Source: Diaporthe sp. PMI_573 (Eukaryota > Ascomycota > Sordariomycetes > Diaporthales > Diaporthaceae). From it: a stretch of DNA of 64,000 bases. Positions within the stretch are counted from its first letter, which is position 1. Every line of letters begins with the position of its first letter. This document shows positions 34,605 to 44,718 of this stretch, piece by piece. The stretch is from the NCBI GenBank assembly GCA_021399435.1, contig JAJTUP010000002.1:3472001-3536000 (forward strand), written 5' to 3'. The position numbers were made by a program, and so were the translations under genes. Below the pieces are notes generated by a model. The model did not search any database, was not told the DNA's origin, and worked only from the letters and a program-made list of their open reading frames with translations.

Positions 34605-36520
34605 ATGGGGTCCAGCGAAGAATATGGCCAAGAAAAGTCGGACCCATCGTCGCTACCTGAGCAGCACGTGTTGGCCTCGGATGATATAGACCATGGCGCA
34701 GAGAGTGAGCTGCAAAGACGTCTAAGCAGTCGGCATATTACCATGATTGCGTTAGGTTCGTCTATTGGTATGGGACTATGGCTCGGCAGCGGAACGAGTC
34801 TCATCAATGGTGGGCCGGCTGCCCTGCTGATCGGGTGTAAGTGTTTCGCCGCTCCTATTGTCCCATCGGGTTGTGTCGCCGCGATTGAAGTAGCTGGGAC
34901 GCGCAAGAGGCTCACAAAGGCTCACATTTAAAGACTTACTGTCTGGGACTATGATCTGGTGTGTCTCGCAGTCTATCGGCGAAATGGCTGTCATGTACCC
35001 TCTCCCGTCGGCGTTCGTGCAGTGGACAAACAAATTTGTCGACCCATCCGCAGGCCTGACGCTTGGTTGGTGTTACTGGTTCCAGTATTGGATCACTATC
35101 GCCAACGAGCTCGCCGGCCTCGTGACGGTGCTGGGCTTTTGGACCGATAGGGTACCGACGGCTGCGTGGATCACCATCTTCTTCCTCGTCATTGTCGCAA
35201 TCAACGTTGTCGCAGTCAACTGGTTCGCCGAGGTTGAAGTGGTCTTTGCGAGCATCAAGTTCGGCTGGATCTTCGTCGTCATCATAAGTATGATAGTCAT
35301 CTCTGCTGGTGGCGCCCCAAGGGGGGGACCCATTGGGTTCAGGTACTGGAACACCACCGGCGGGTTTACAAACGGGTTTAAGGGCTTCTTGTCGATTATG
35401 CCCACATGTATCTTTGCGATGTCTGGTTCCGAAAACTGTGGCCTCGTCGCAGCCGAGACAGGAAACCCACGGAAATCCGTACCCAAGGCTGTCAGCTCTA
35501 TTTGGATCCGCCTGGCTCTCTTCTGTGAGTACTACGAAGCTTTTCATGCTCAATTGTCGACCCCCTCTCTCGGAAGTCGTGGCCACAAATTCTGGCAGGG
35601 GTCAAGGGAATGGTCGTTGATATTTCTTCTAGACATCCTCGGCTCGCTCATGGTGACTATCACTGTTAGCCCTGATAACCCGGACCTGTTCGGTGGCGAA
35701 GGGACGAACGCCTCGCCGTTTGTCGTAGCCTACAAAGACTCCGGCTTAATGCCTCTCGCCCACATCATGAACTTCATCATCTTTATATCCGTGTTGTCGA
35801 CCGGCAGTATCTCAGGTTATGGCGGGTCGCGGACTTTGGTTGGCTTGGCCCAGATTGGAATGGCCCCGAAGGTTAGCAGAGCCCCTTACCTCGTTGCGAG
35901 GAACAAATCAACAGAGGAGGCCACTCGCTGACAGTCTCTCCACAATTTCCCAGCAAATGCTCAGGGCCGACAAGACCGGTCGCCCTTGGTTCGCCCTGGT
36001 CCCAACACTTGTAATCGGAGGTGGCCTTGCTTACCTGAATGTCAGCGAGAGCGGCGCTGAGGTGTTCACTTGGTTCTCAAACCTGACGTCTCTCTTCACC
36101 CTCTTCGGATGGGCAATGATCTGCTTGTCGCACATCCGCATGCGCCACGCTTGGAAGATTCAAGGCCGCTCGGTCGATGAACTTCCCTGGAAGACGTGGA
36201 CATATCCCTGGGGTGCCTACTGGGGCCTCACCTGGTGCATGCTTCTTATCATCGCCGAATTCTACCTGAGCGTCTGGCCCTTGAGCGAACCAATGAGTGC
36301 CAGGAATTTCTTCGCCAACTACATCTCCATTGTGGCTGGGGTCGTCATATGGCTAGTCAGTCGTGGATACTTTTATGCTACAAAGAGGCAGGGTTGGTGG
36401 GTCGATTCCCGCACTATCGACCTTGACGATGGCCGCAGGTTCTACTCTCGCGCGGCGATAGAGGATGCAGAGAAAGGCGGCCTCACAAAGTCTGCCTTTG
36501 GATGGATTCATCACATATGA
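34605..36520 (+). CDS. Amino-acid permease (APC superfamily, YAT-type)
   Basis: Four exons (34605-34836, 34934-35524, 35633-35871, 35954-36520) give 542 residues with about 12 membrane helices, the normal size. The hallmark first-helix region is present: RHITMIALGSSIGMGLWLGS, GTSLINGGPAAL, followed by GTMIWCVSQSIGEMAVMYPL. Loop segments PSAFVQWTNKFVDPSAG and MSGSENCGLVAAETGNPRKS are those of fungal plasma-membrane amino-acid transporters, and near the C-terminus IQGRSVDELPWKTWTYPWG is also conserved. The protein imports amino acids with protons; the substrate cannot be read from the sequence. Introns (97, 108, 82 bp) restore family sequence exactly (IGYLLSG, LFYILGS). It is the first intact gene after the decayed block. 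Confidence 0.92.
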
Positions 36521-38410
36521 GCTGTAAAGGCGGCCCCTCGCTAATTCTCGAGCTGGATGGACCTCACGTGCTGCTTCCTTACAGTCTGGAGTCGCTTCGT
36601 ATGCTGTTGTGTGCATCAAGATTGGGGTCATTAGGTTGTTGAGCAAGAAAGCAACCAGAATAAACTCCTTAGCCCACCACTTATGCCTAGCTGTTGTTGC
36701 TTCTTAACCATCTTTTCAACATGTAAGCTCCAGTGCTGAGGCCATGATCAATCCATTGCTACTTGCATTCCTCTAACGTAGCACTTCCCAAGCGCTTCGG
36801 CTCGCGGAGTTTCTACAAAGACCGTAAGAAGACCATGCTGAGAAACCTGTGCATTATGCAACACCAGCCATGCGCCCGCAAGCTCAAAGTCTAAGATTTG
36901 ATGCATCCAAGAAATCGGACGGACAGGGCGAGAGCGCTGCACCTGGGCGGCTTGACTCGACAACCTCCCAAGTACAGACTGACTGACAGATTAGCGCGTG
37001 CGCCAACTTCGTGAGAACATACAATTGCATGTAGAAAATAAACTCGGTGTAAGGTGGCTTTCCTCGACAGCAAGTCATTCGAGTATATGAAACAAAGAGC
37101 CTCCTGTGCTCAAAGCAGACGTCTACATTTACTGTGTGAATCAGCACCAATGAGGCGGTATGTTGTGCATGTGCTATCCACAGGGCTGTTTGACAGGCAG
37201 GGGTCCCCTTGTTATGATGGTACTGCTGCAGTATGTGATCTACACAGTATATTATCGAGGGGACGGTGCATGCTGGTGAAACACGGCAGTTGTGAAGCTC
37301 GGGTCAGGCTCGTCTGACTCGTCTATCTTATGAGAAGACGAGATGTGCGCATCTGTGCATTGCATGTTGGCTGTGTATTGAGTCTGTTGACGGACAGCCT
37401 GCACAGGCGTAACATTGTTGTGTAGTGGTGCTCACCACAATGTCCATGTCACTCCTCAGGCCAGATCTACAACGCTTAAGGTTGATGGATCTTGAAGCAT
37501 CCAGAGCTTGGGAAGATTTGTTGATACCATTTTTGGCGATTATGGCAGCCGGCTGAGACTACCTCTGGCAGAATATATTACCCCCCCCCCTTTGGTGTAC
37601 TCCCTGGGTCCTCACGAGTCGACGTCGGTCGTGCTATATACAATGCATGAGCACACTGCGTGCGGGTCGTCACTGAAGTCTTCGAGAGTGTTGGGTCGCC
37701 GTTGACTGTGGCGCTATGATCGGAAACATCAGCTAGTGGCCTGATATTGAAGGCACGACCTACGAACGAGACTACTGGTGTTGCCTGTTACAGGACCTGT
37801 GCGAGATCTACATGGGAGACAGCCGGAGGGCCCTGACTTTCAACCACCTCCTGCGCCGCCTTTCTACAATGTCTCATTAGAAACGCCTTGAGGATCGTCT
37901 CCTGAGGCAGTCGCACTGGCGCAGCCAGCATTGATTCGCTCGGTGCGTCCCGAATATTTATACGCGCAGACGGAAAAAGCTCGGATGCACACACGTGCCC
38001 ATTGAAAGCATGAACTTTCAACTTGGGTTGAATTGCAATCCATCTGACAAGCAAAATACACAGTCCCGATTGGCCTGGCATAGCCAGTCATATGCAGGGT
38101 CCCAAAGGCTGACCTGAACGGCCGTCCGGACATCGATCCCGGAAACTCTAGCCCTAAAGCCTTGACGATCCTCTCTGCCTGACTAGTGACCGGTGCTAGA
38201 AACGCCATCGCGCGCCGGCCTGGGTCGACAGGCTATAAACCTGACCAGCGCCGTGCTCACAATTGCCCAGCCAGCCGCAATCACCTGGTTGGTTCTGTAT
38301 TACTAGTATCCCAATGGCCATTTGTCCATCGGCAGCTGAGGAAGCGCGTTTTACAGAGAAGAGGTATTCGCTTGGGAGCCTTGACAGCATTTTCTTACAC
38401 AAGAACCGAC
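36521..38410. other. Intergenic region
   Basis: About 1.9 kb between the permease and the receptor gene. A run of ten C lies at 37582-37591. A minus-strand frame at 37864-38208 begins MAFLAPVTSQAERIVKALGL, which looks protein-like, but the rest has no continuity; it may be a relic. Otherwise nothing was seen. Confidence 0.5.
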
Positions 38411-39701
38411 ATGGCGTCCAACCAGTCCGCTTCAGTTACCAATGATTTCAGACCGATGCAAGCAACAGCCTCAGAGCCGACCTCTTCACTCCAGCAGACG
38501 GGCATTCTGCTCGTTTCGTCCTCCACTGCAATGGCAGTCGCCATAACAGCCCTGCGCTTGTATGCCAAAGGCAAGGCAAGGCAGTTCTGGTGGGGTAAGC
38601 GTGTTGTAGGCCATTCCACAGAAGCAATCATGGTACTAATGGAAGTCCACGGCAGATGATGTTTTCCTATGCACTGCCACAGTTCTATCCGTCGCGCAGG
38701 CTGTGAGCACTTATTTCACCATCAAGACCGCATACCTCGGCATCCATATCGAAGATGTTCCTGTGCACGACCCGGTTGTACCGCTGCGATGGCAGTTCAT
38801 CATCCAGCTTTGGTACAGCCCCATACTAGGGGCTGTCAAGGCGTCCATACTTCTGTTCATGCTCCGGCTCACCAGCCACATGGCTCGTATCAGGTGGACG
38901 ATCCACGCTCTGAACGCCCTCAACGCGGGCATGGTAGCGGCAATTCTTCTTGTTGTGATACTCCAGTGTGGCCCCGTAGAGTTCAATTGGGACAAGTCGA
39001 TTCGCGGCGGCGTCTGCATTAACCAGGGCTGGTTCTACGTGTCCACAGCGGCCCTGACCATCTTCACCGACTTGCTCGTCCTGAGTCTCCCGTTCTGGGT
39101 GTTCCTTGGACTCAACATGGCGCGAGGTATCAAGATCGCAATAATATGCGTCTTCCTCCTTGGTGCAGTCGTCCCTGCTGTTGGCACATATCGTCTCGTG
39201 CTTCTCTATCGGACCTTTTTCGAACCGCCACCGCCGGACCCGACTTACTCGATAAGCCTCACCAGCTCTGTCGTCGAATGCAACTTGGCCATAGTGACGG
39301 CCTCGGCACCGGCTCTGCGTGGGTTATTCCGTTGTTGGTTGCCCCAGTTATTCTCCAGCGGAAAGCCCAGCAACTACCCTTACAACTATAGCATCAAGAT
39401 CCCTCCGCAGGAAGCTAGTTCGCAGGTCTTCCTTGGCCGCCCCTATGATGCGGACGCCGCAAGCATTGCAGGTATTGCGATTGATATTTTGCCTTCGGAG
39501 AGAACAACGAGAGAAGAAGTGACGAGAGCTGGTCTGGAAGGCACGGGCGGAGAAGCTCCTATTGGGATGGACAAGGACGATAGGACAATGTTGGTGATTA
39601 TAGAACTGGATGATGGCGGCAAATGGTCTCGCGCCCTGGATGATGACGACGACTGGGCTCGCCGTAATCACCAGCTCAGATATTCAGCAAGTCCAATGTA
39701 A
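38411..39701 (+). CDS. PTH11-like integral membrane protein (putative receptor)
   Basis: Two exons (38411-38594, 38656-39701) encode 409 residues. About seven membrane helices are visible, starting TGILLVSSSTAMAVAITALR, then WWGDDVFLCTATVLSVAQAV formed across the splice. Later segments FIIQLWYSPILGAVKASILL and the motif LQCGPVEFNWD, GVCINQGWFYVSTAALTI are typical of the fungal 'rhodopsin/SAT4' membrane family that includes the PTH11 class of GPCR-like proteins. The tail from ~300 is polar and acidic (LDDDDDWARR). There is no CFEM domain at the N-terminus. PTH11 senses surface cues in Magnaporthe; most relatives, this one included, have no known ligand. Confidence 0.85.
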
Positions 39702-39865
39702 ACCGAGGCTCAGATGATTTGAGGGGGGCTGAAACAGCACATGCAGCACATGCAGCACAGTCAACGTTGTGTCATCGAACAAATCCATCAGATGCGCGTT
39801 AGGACTTGGTGACTAGTCCAAGAAAGACACCGAAATGCCGGAATACAGTAGTTGCGCGCGTGGTG

Positions 39866-41701
39866 TCACAGCTTAGCATTCAGCACTTGCCCCTTCAGCT
39901 CTTTAGCGACAGCGATGCCTGCAGCTCTGCCAGAGAAGATGCAGCCGCCCAGGAATGTGCCCTCGAGGGAGTTATAGCCGTGGACTCCACCACCACCGAA
40001 CCCGGCTGCCTCGCCAGCAGCGTATAACCCCGGGAAAGGCTCACCGTTGGGCCTCATCACATTGCTTGCAAGATTCGTTTCCAATCCGCCGAGAGTCTTG
40101 CGCGTGAGCAGGTTCATTCGCACCGCGATCAGCGGGCCGTGTTTGGGATCCAGCAGACGATGCGGCGGCGCAACACGGCTTCTGCTGTCGGGCCAGTAAT
40201 TCCTCGCATTGTGAATCAGCATGGCCTGTGCATCCTTTGAATAGGCGTTATGAAATTGGCTGTCGCGGGTCTCGACGACGTCCTTGACCTGACTGTACTC
40301 AAGGTGGGGCCCGTCGCGCTCTGCGGCAAGCTTGTTCATAGCGTCGACCAGATCTTCCAACTTGTCCTTGACGATGAAATCAACACCATGTTTTTGGAAG
40401 TTCTGGACGGGTACCGTGCCCTTCTTTCCGAATACCCGCGTCAGAAGCTGCCACCAAGACTCTGTCCGGCTTATCATTAGCGACCAGAGCATCGTTGTTG
40501 CAGCAGGGGTTTCTTGAGGGCCAAATGGCTAAGGGAACCAATAATAACAACACGGGAAAGGCAGGGAAAAGGTTCACATACTGCCGGTGATATCCGGGTT
40601 CTGCTCAGAGCCCGATAGAGCAAACTCCCTGGCGATTATAGACTGTGTGAGGATGAACCAGGTGTAGTCGTAACCGGTGCTGCATATGTATTTGAGAGTG
40701 GCCAGCGTGTCGGTTCCCGGGAAGAGGAAAGGCGGCAGCCGCTTCCCGGTCGCGTCCAGCCACAGAGATGAGGGTGCAGGCAGGACGCGAATCCCGTGGC
40801 TCGGCCAGATTGGATCCCAGTTGGCGAGACCCTCGGTGTAGTGCCACATTCTGTCCCTGTTGACCACGTTGGCACCGGCCGTCTCGGCGATGCCGATGAT
40901 GCGACCGTCGACGTGAGCGGGCACCCCGACGACAAAGTGTTGGGGGACCTTTGGGCCAAGTCGATCCTTGGGCCACGAGGCCTTGACTGCGTCGACGTTG
41001 CCCCCGATGCCGCCGGAGGACAGGACCACGGCAGAGCCGTAGAGCTCGAACGAGCCCGACTCGTTCCTGTTTGTCTTGACCCCGCGAGGAGAGTCGTCCG
41101 GGTCCAAGGTGCTGCCCTTGACACCGACGGCCCTGCCGGTGGCTTCGTCGATTATGAGCTCGTCGACCCGGTGGCGGAACCTGAAGTCGACGAAACCCTC
41201 CTTCGCCTTGGCCCTGACGGGTTCAGCAAACACCCTCACGACCTCGGGCCCAGTGCCCCAGGTCAGGTGGAAGCGGGGGACGGAATTGCCGTGGCCGCCA
41301 GCTGTCCCATCACCCCTCTCGGCCCAGCCGACGTTTGGGAGGAAGCCCATGCCCCTGGCCTTGAGGTAGCTCTCCATGTGGTCGGCAGCGAAGTGGACAA
41401 ATGCCTCGGCCCACTGGCGTGGCCAGAAGTCATCCTTGTCGCGGTCGAAGCGGGCCGAGTTGAACCAGTCCCGCATTGCCAGCTCGCGCGAGTCCTTGAT
41501 GCCCATCCTCCGCTGTTCCGTAGAGTCTACGCAGAAGATGCCGCCGAGGGACCAGAAGGCCTGTCCACCGAGATTGCCCTCGTTCTCCTGGTCGAGGATG
41601 ACAACCGGTACGTGGTTGCGCGTCAGCTCGAACGCAGCGACGAGCCCGGCAAGACCGGCCCCGACGATGATGACGGGCTCTTGACCGAGACGTTGGGCCA
41701 T
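39866..41701 (-). CDS. FAD-dependent dehydrogenase (fumarate reductase/ketosteroid dehydrogenase-like)
   Basis: Two exons (40582-41701, 39866-40461) give 571 residues. The N-terminal FAD-binding motif is VIIVGAGLAGLVAAFEL (GxGxxG). Conserved segments follow: NLGGQAFWSLGGIFCVDS, RDWFNSARFDRDKDDFWPRQ, NSVPRFHLTWGTGP, SSGGIGGNVDAV, NRDRMWHYTEGLANWDPIWP, and at the end GLYAAGEAAGFGGGGVHGYN and LEGTFLGGCIFSGRAAG. This matches the COG3573-like group of predicted oxidoreductases, common in actinobacteria and fungi; the natural substrate is unknown. The 120-bp intron was placed so that DITGKSWWQLL is formed. The frame is open ~140 codons upstream of the chosen ATG, but the FAD motif directly after this start supports it. 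Confidence 0.87.
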
Positions 41702-42661
41702 GTTGCTGCTGCTGTGTCGCCTGTGCCGGGGCCCAGGGCGGTAGCTGATATGTTCTTGAGAGAGATGCGACGGGTGGATGCGACGGGTGGATGCAGGCAG
41801 AACGAGAAGACGGTCCTGAGCCAGGACTAAACGGAGAGAGAGAGAGAAAAAGAGAGCGAAGGGCCCGCAATGGTGCTGAAGCAACTTGCAAGGCTGAGAG
41901 ATGAGGCAAAGAAGGCCCGTTTTGGGCTTATGGCTTCCCCACGGGGAAACAGGCCGGCCGGGCAGCTTTGCCTCGGCTCGTGACGCTGTCGGCCCCCGCG
42001 GGGAGGTTTGGGACCCGAACTCTGACCTCCTGGGAAAGGCTGCATGCCTTAGCAGCCACGTGCATTCTGGGTGTGTTGGTTGCTGTACTACTGCGGTACA
42101 ACCGACCAACCAACCCACTCCGCCTCACTCACTCCATGCTCAACACCACCCGCAACCCGCGCGCCATCATCGACATCACCATCACCATCACCATCACCAT
42201 CACCACCACCACCGCCACCACCATCACCATGTCACAGCTGTCATAGCCGCATTCCTGCGAGACGGTCCTTTCTGCTCCTCCTGTTGCAGCATCTGGGCCG
42301 TCTCAGCAATGGTGTGCGGTACTGACCGAAAGAACGCAACGGCCATTTGGCGTCAGGCCTTGCTTGTGTGAAGAGGACAAAGATCCTTATCCTTTTGCTG
42401 ACCCATGCGGCGTCGCTCGCTAAATTCCCAACAGTCACTCCAGCATCCGCCTCTTGTCGACGGCAAGCACCACCATGTCCAATCCTTACCATCGTCCCGA
42501 CGACATCCATCTGCAACCGCAAGGCCGCCCATCATGATCCAGTCCATCCTGTCATCCCCTGAGTAACACAGAGAGTAAGAGAGGGAGTGCTTGCAATGCA
42601 GCCGGACTCCCAGCCAAAATAAGGGGCAAAGCTCAAAAAAAAAGATATCGTGCAAGTTCTT
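41702..42661. other. Intergenic region with trinucleotide repeats
   Basis: Promoter side of the dehydrogenase gene. It includes a GA-rich stretch at 41830-41860 and a (CATCAC)/(CACCAC) repeat at about 42168-42232. No gene is supported. Confidence 0.6.
42168..42232. repeat. ATC/CAC microsatellite
   Basis: Tandem ATCACC units passing into CACCAC units. Frames through it give histidine or threonine/proline runs with no gene context. Confidence 0.9.
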
Positions 42662-42754
42662 CTCTCTCGCCGGGAATTGAACCCGGGTCTCAAGCGTTGC
42701 TGCTTCCTGGATGGCGATGACAAGCTTGCATACTAACCACTATACTACGAAAGA
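42662..42754 (-). tRNA. tRNA-Asp (anticodon GTC) with 21-nt intron, copy 2
   Basis: Reverse-strand copy of the tRNA at 4330-4422. All mature tRNA bases are identical; the intron differs at one base (CCAGG here, CCTGG there). Flanks are also related: both have CTACCTCGG..CCGAGATACAAA upstream and AGAAGAA..TTGCA..ATCTTTTT downstream. A T-run shortly past the 3' end acts as Pol III stop. Confidence 0.95.
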
Positions 42755-44718
42755 AGATTCTTTTTGTATCTCGGCGTGGGGCCGAGGTAGCTGGTGGGCT
42801 GGTCGTTGGAGGTGCTCGAGATCGTGGGCACTTATATGTGTGGATACCACATGTTGATGCAAGACTTTCTCAGCGCCAGGGCTTGGGCCTCATCCCAAAT
42901 CCCTGATCAGCCTGGGAGCGTGTGGCCTGCCTCACTCTACACTCACTTGCCATTGGTCCCTCCCCTGTGGACCGGAAGTATGGAAAAACCTTTTGCGGCA
43001 TCTTCGAATGTTGTCAGGTAGCTGATCCATGTCCACAAACATAACCTGGCACGTTTGCGAACCACACCGGAAACCTCGGAAAGAGGGGACAAGTAACTTG
43101 GTCATTGTGTCCCGCGGGCTGCGGCACTGACACTCATGTGCGGGCGGTTACATTGATTGACTACCTCCTACATATGACGGCTTTTGTGGCTGTAGGAGCC
43201 GCGACTAAGTCCTGTGCCACCTATTCAATCAAGTACGTTTCCATTCCCCTGCACACGACAGGGAGTCCATGTTGTGGACCTGCCAGGTTGGTTGGGCTGT
43301 TCACGTCTTGTGGAAGAGCGCAATGCACGTGCAGCTTAGAGTGACGACGACCTGAAAAATGGTGTCGCAGACAAGTCTTCTCCCTCCGCCACTGACGGCC
43401 ACCATGGAAGTTGCTAAACTCGAAAAGGACTTTTCCTGGCTCTTTGTGGAACCTGCCACAGACGTCACGGATGTCACGAGAGTTGTAATGCCCGACGTCG
43501 CAGCCACGTTGATGGCAAGAGTCATCGGCCGCAAAGGTGGCGCTGACGTCTGCAACTGGCTGTTGGACATGAAGTCAAGGATCGGCTGCGGTCCCCACTG
43601 CGAAGTCTCAGCCCCGGAGCTCCTGTTGCCTGTCATCTGAACGTGCTGTGCTGGACACTGGATCACACAAGGCTCGACGTTGGGAGGGGGCCATAGTCGT
43701 GGGTGCTGGTGTCGCTGGCCCATAATCCTGGGCGTGCACATGCAGATAAGCAGCATGGCAAGCTTGGCCTTTCTCGTTATTGAAGTACGGCTTGGACGGG
43801 TTGGTGTCATTTTGTTATTCAAGCTCTGTCCAACAGGCCGGTCGAGGCGCTCGTTTTTGGTCCCATCCATTTTTGGTATCATTGCTGGGTGTCCAAGTGT
43901 CCTGGAGCTGGGAATCTCCACCAATGTTTGTTGCACAATGTGATGCTGTTCCGTCCCTCGTATTTATACATTTAGACTGAACGAGGCTTATGGAGGCGGC
44001 ACGCTGCGCTGGGTCTGTCACTATGCGCCGGCCGTCTGTCCCGGCACGCTGTGACTCGACATCCATGGGCATGATACCACAAACATGACCAAGCACTGCC
44101 AGTCATCTAGATCTGACGCATTCTGACCACAAATTTCCAGGCAAGAGCCTTTTGCCATTCCTGAGTCGCCGGCCCTGTGCCGTGGCCGAGGCGACCAAAG
44201 ACGATCGGTCGGTGGCTGAGGTAGCTTGTTCCACGGGGCTCACCAGGACATTGACAAGCTCTCACCTACCATTTCTCAAGGGCCAATCTTCAGTTGGATG
44301 ACATTGTGTGGGATAACAAACACTATAGAACATAGTCTCCCGTAGAACAACCTCTTGTGAAGTAATTTCCCGGCAACCTCCTGCGGAGTAACCTCCCACT
44401 TTTTCTGACATAACATCTCCTTCGACTAACCTCTCATTTCCTATAGGAGGAGCTCTGGTATTTTCTGTCCCGGGATAACCATTCCCGTAGCTGTTGCGCC
44501 TCACATCTGAGTCACGCAAACGGCTCAGCACATGACAAAATAAATGGACTGACGCTGGTTGGCGGCCACTTTGGCGAGACCATGCACCTGAGCTGAAGGA
44601 TTCTCTATTTACCAGATCCAATGGACCAAATGGGCAAGAGTGCCCCAGATGCCGCGGCTTCATCTCCTGCGATCGAATATCCCTCTGTTTATTTGAGACC
44701 TTTTGCCATCTACCCCAG
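42755..44718. other. Intergenic region
   Basis: About 2 kb. The first ~60 bp share similarity with the 5' flank of tRNA-Asp copy 1. Overlapping frames at 43301-43936 (-), 43359-43640 (+) and 44262-44750 (-) lack motifs and are not accepted as genes. Confidence 0.5.

Noticed and set aside
37864..38208. Minus-strand frame starting MAFLAPVTSQAERIVKALGL
   Set aside because: The first 25 residues look protein-like, but the remainder does not and no second exon was found.
41702..42118. N-terminal extension of the FAD dehydrogenase
   Set aside because: The frame is open upstream, but the FAD-binding motif begins ten residues after the ATG at 41701, as in relatives, so the extension is treated as leader.
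43301..43936. 211-codon minus-strand frame near the second tRNA-Asp
   Set aside because: No ATG at its beginning, no motifs, and an opposing 93-codon frame in the same DNA; neither is convincing.
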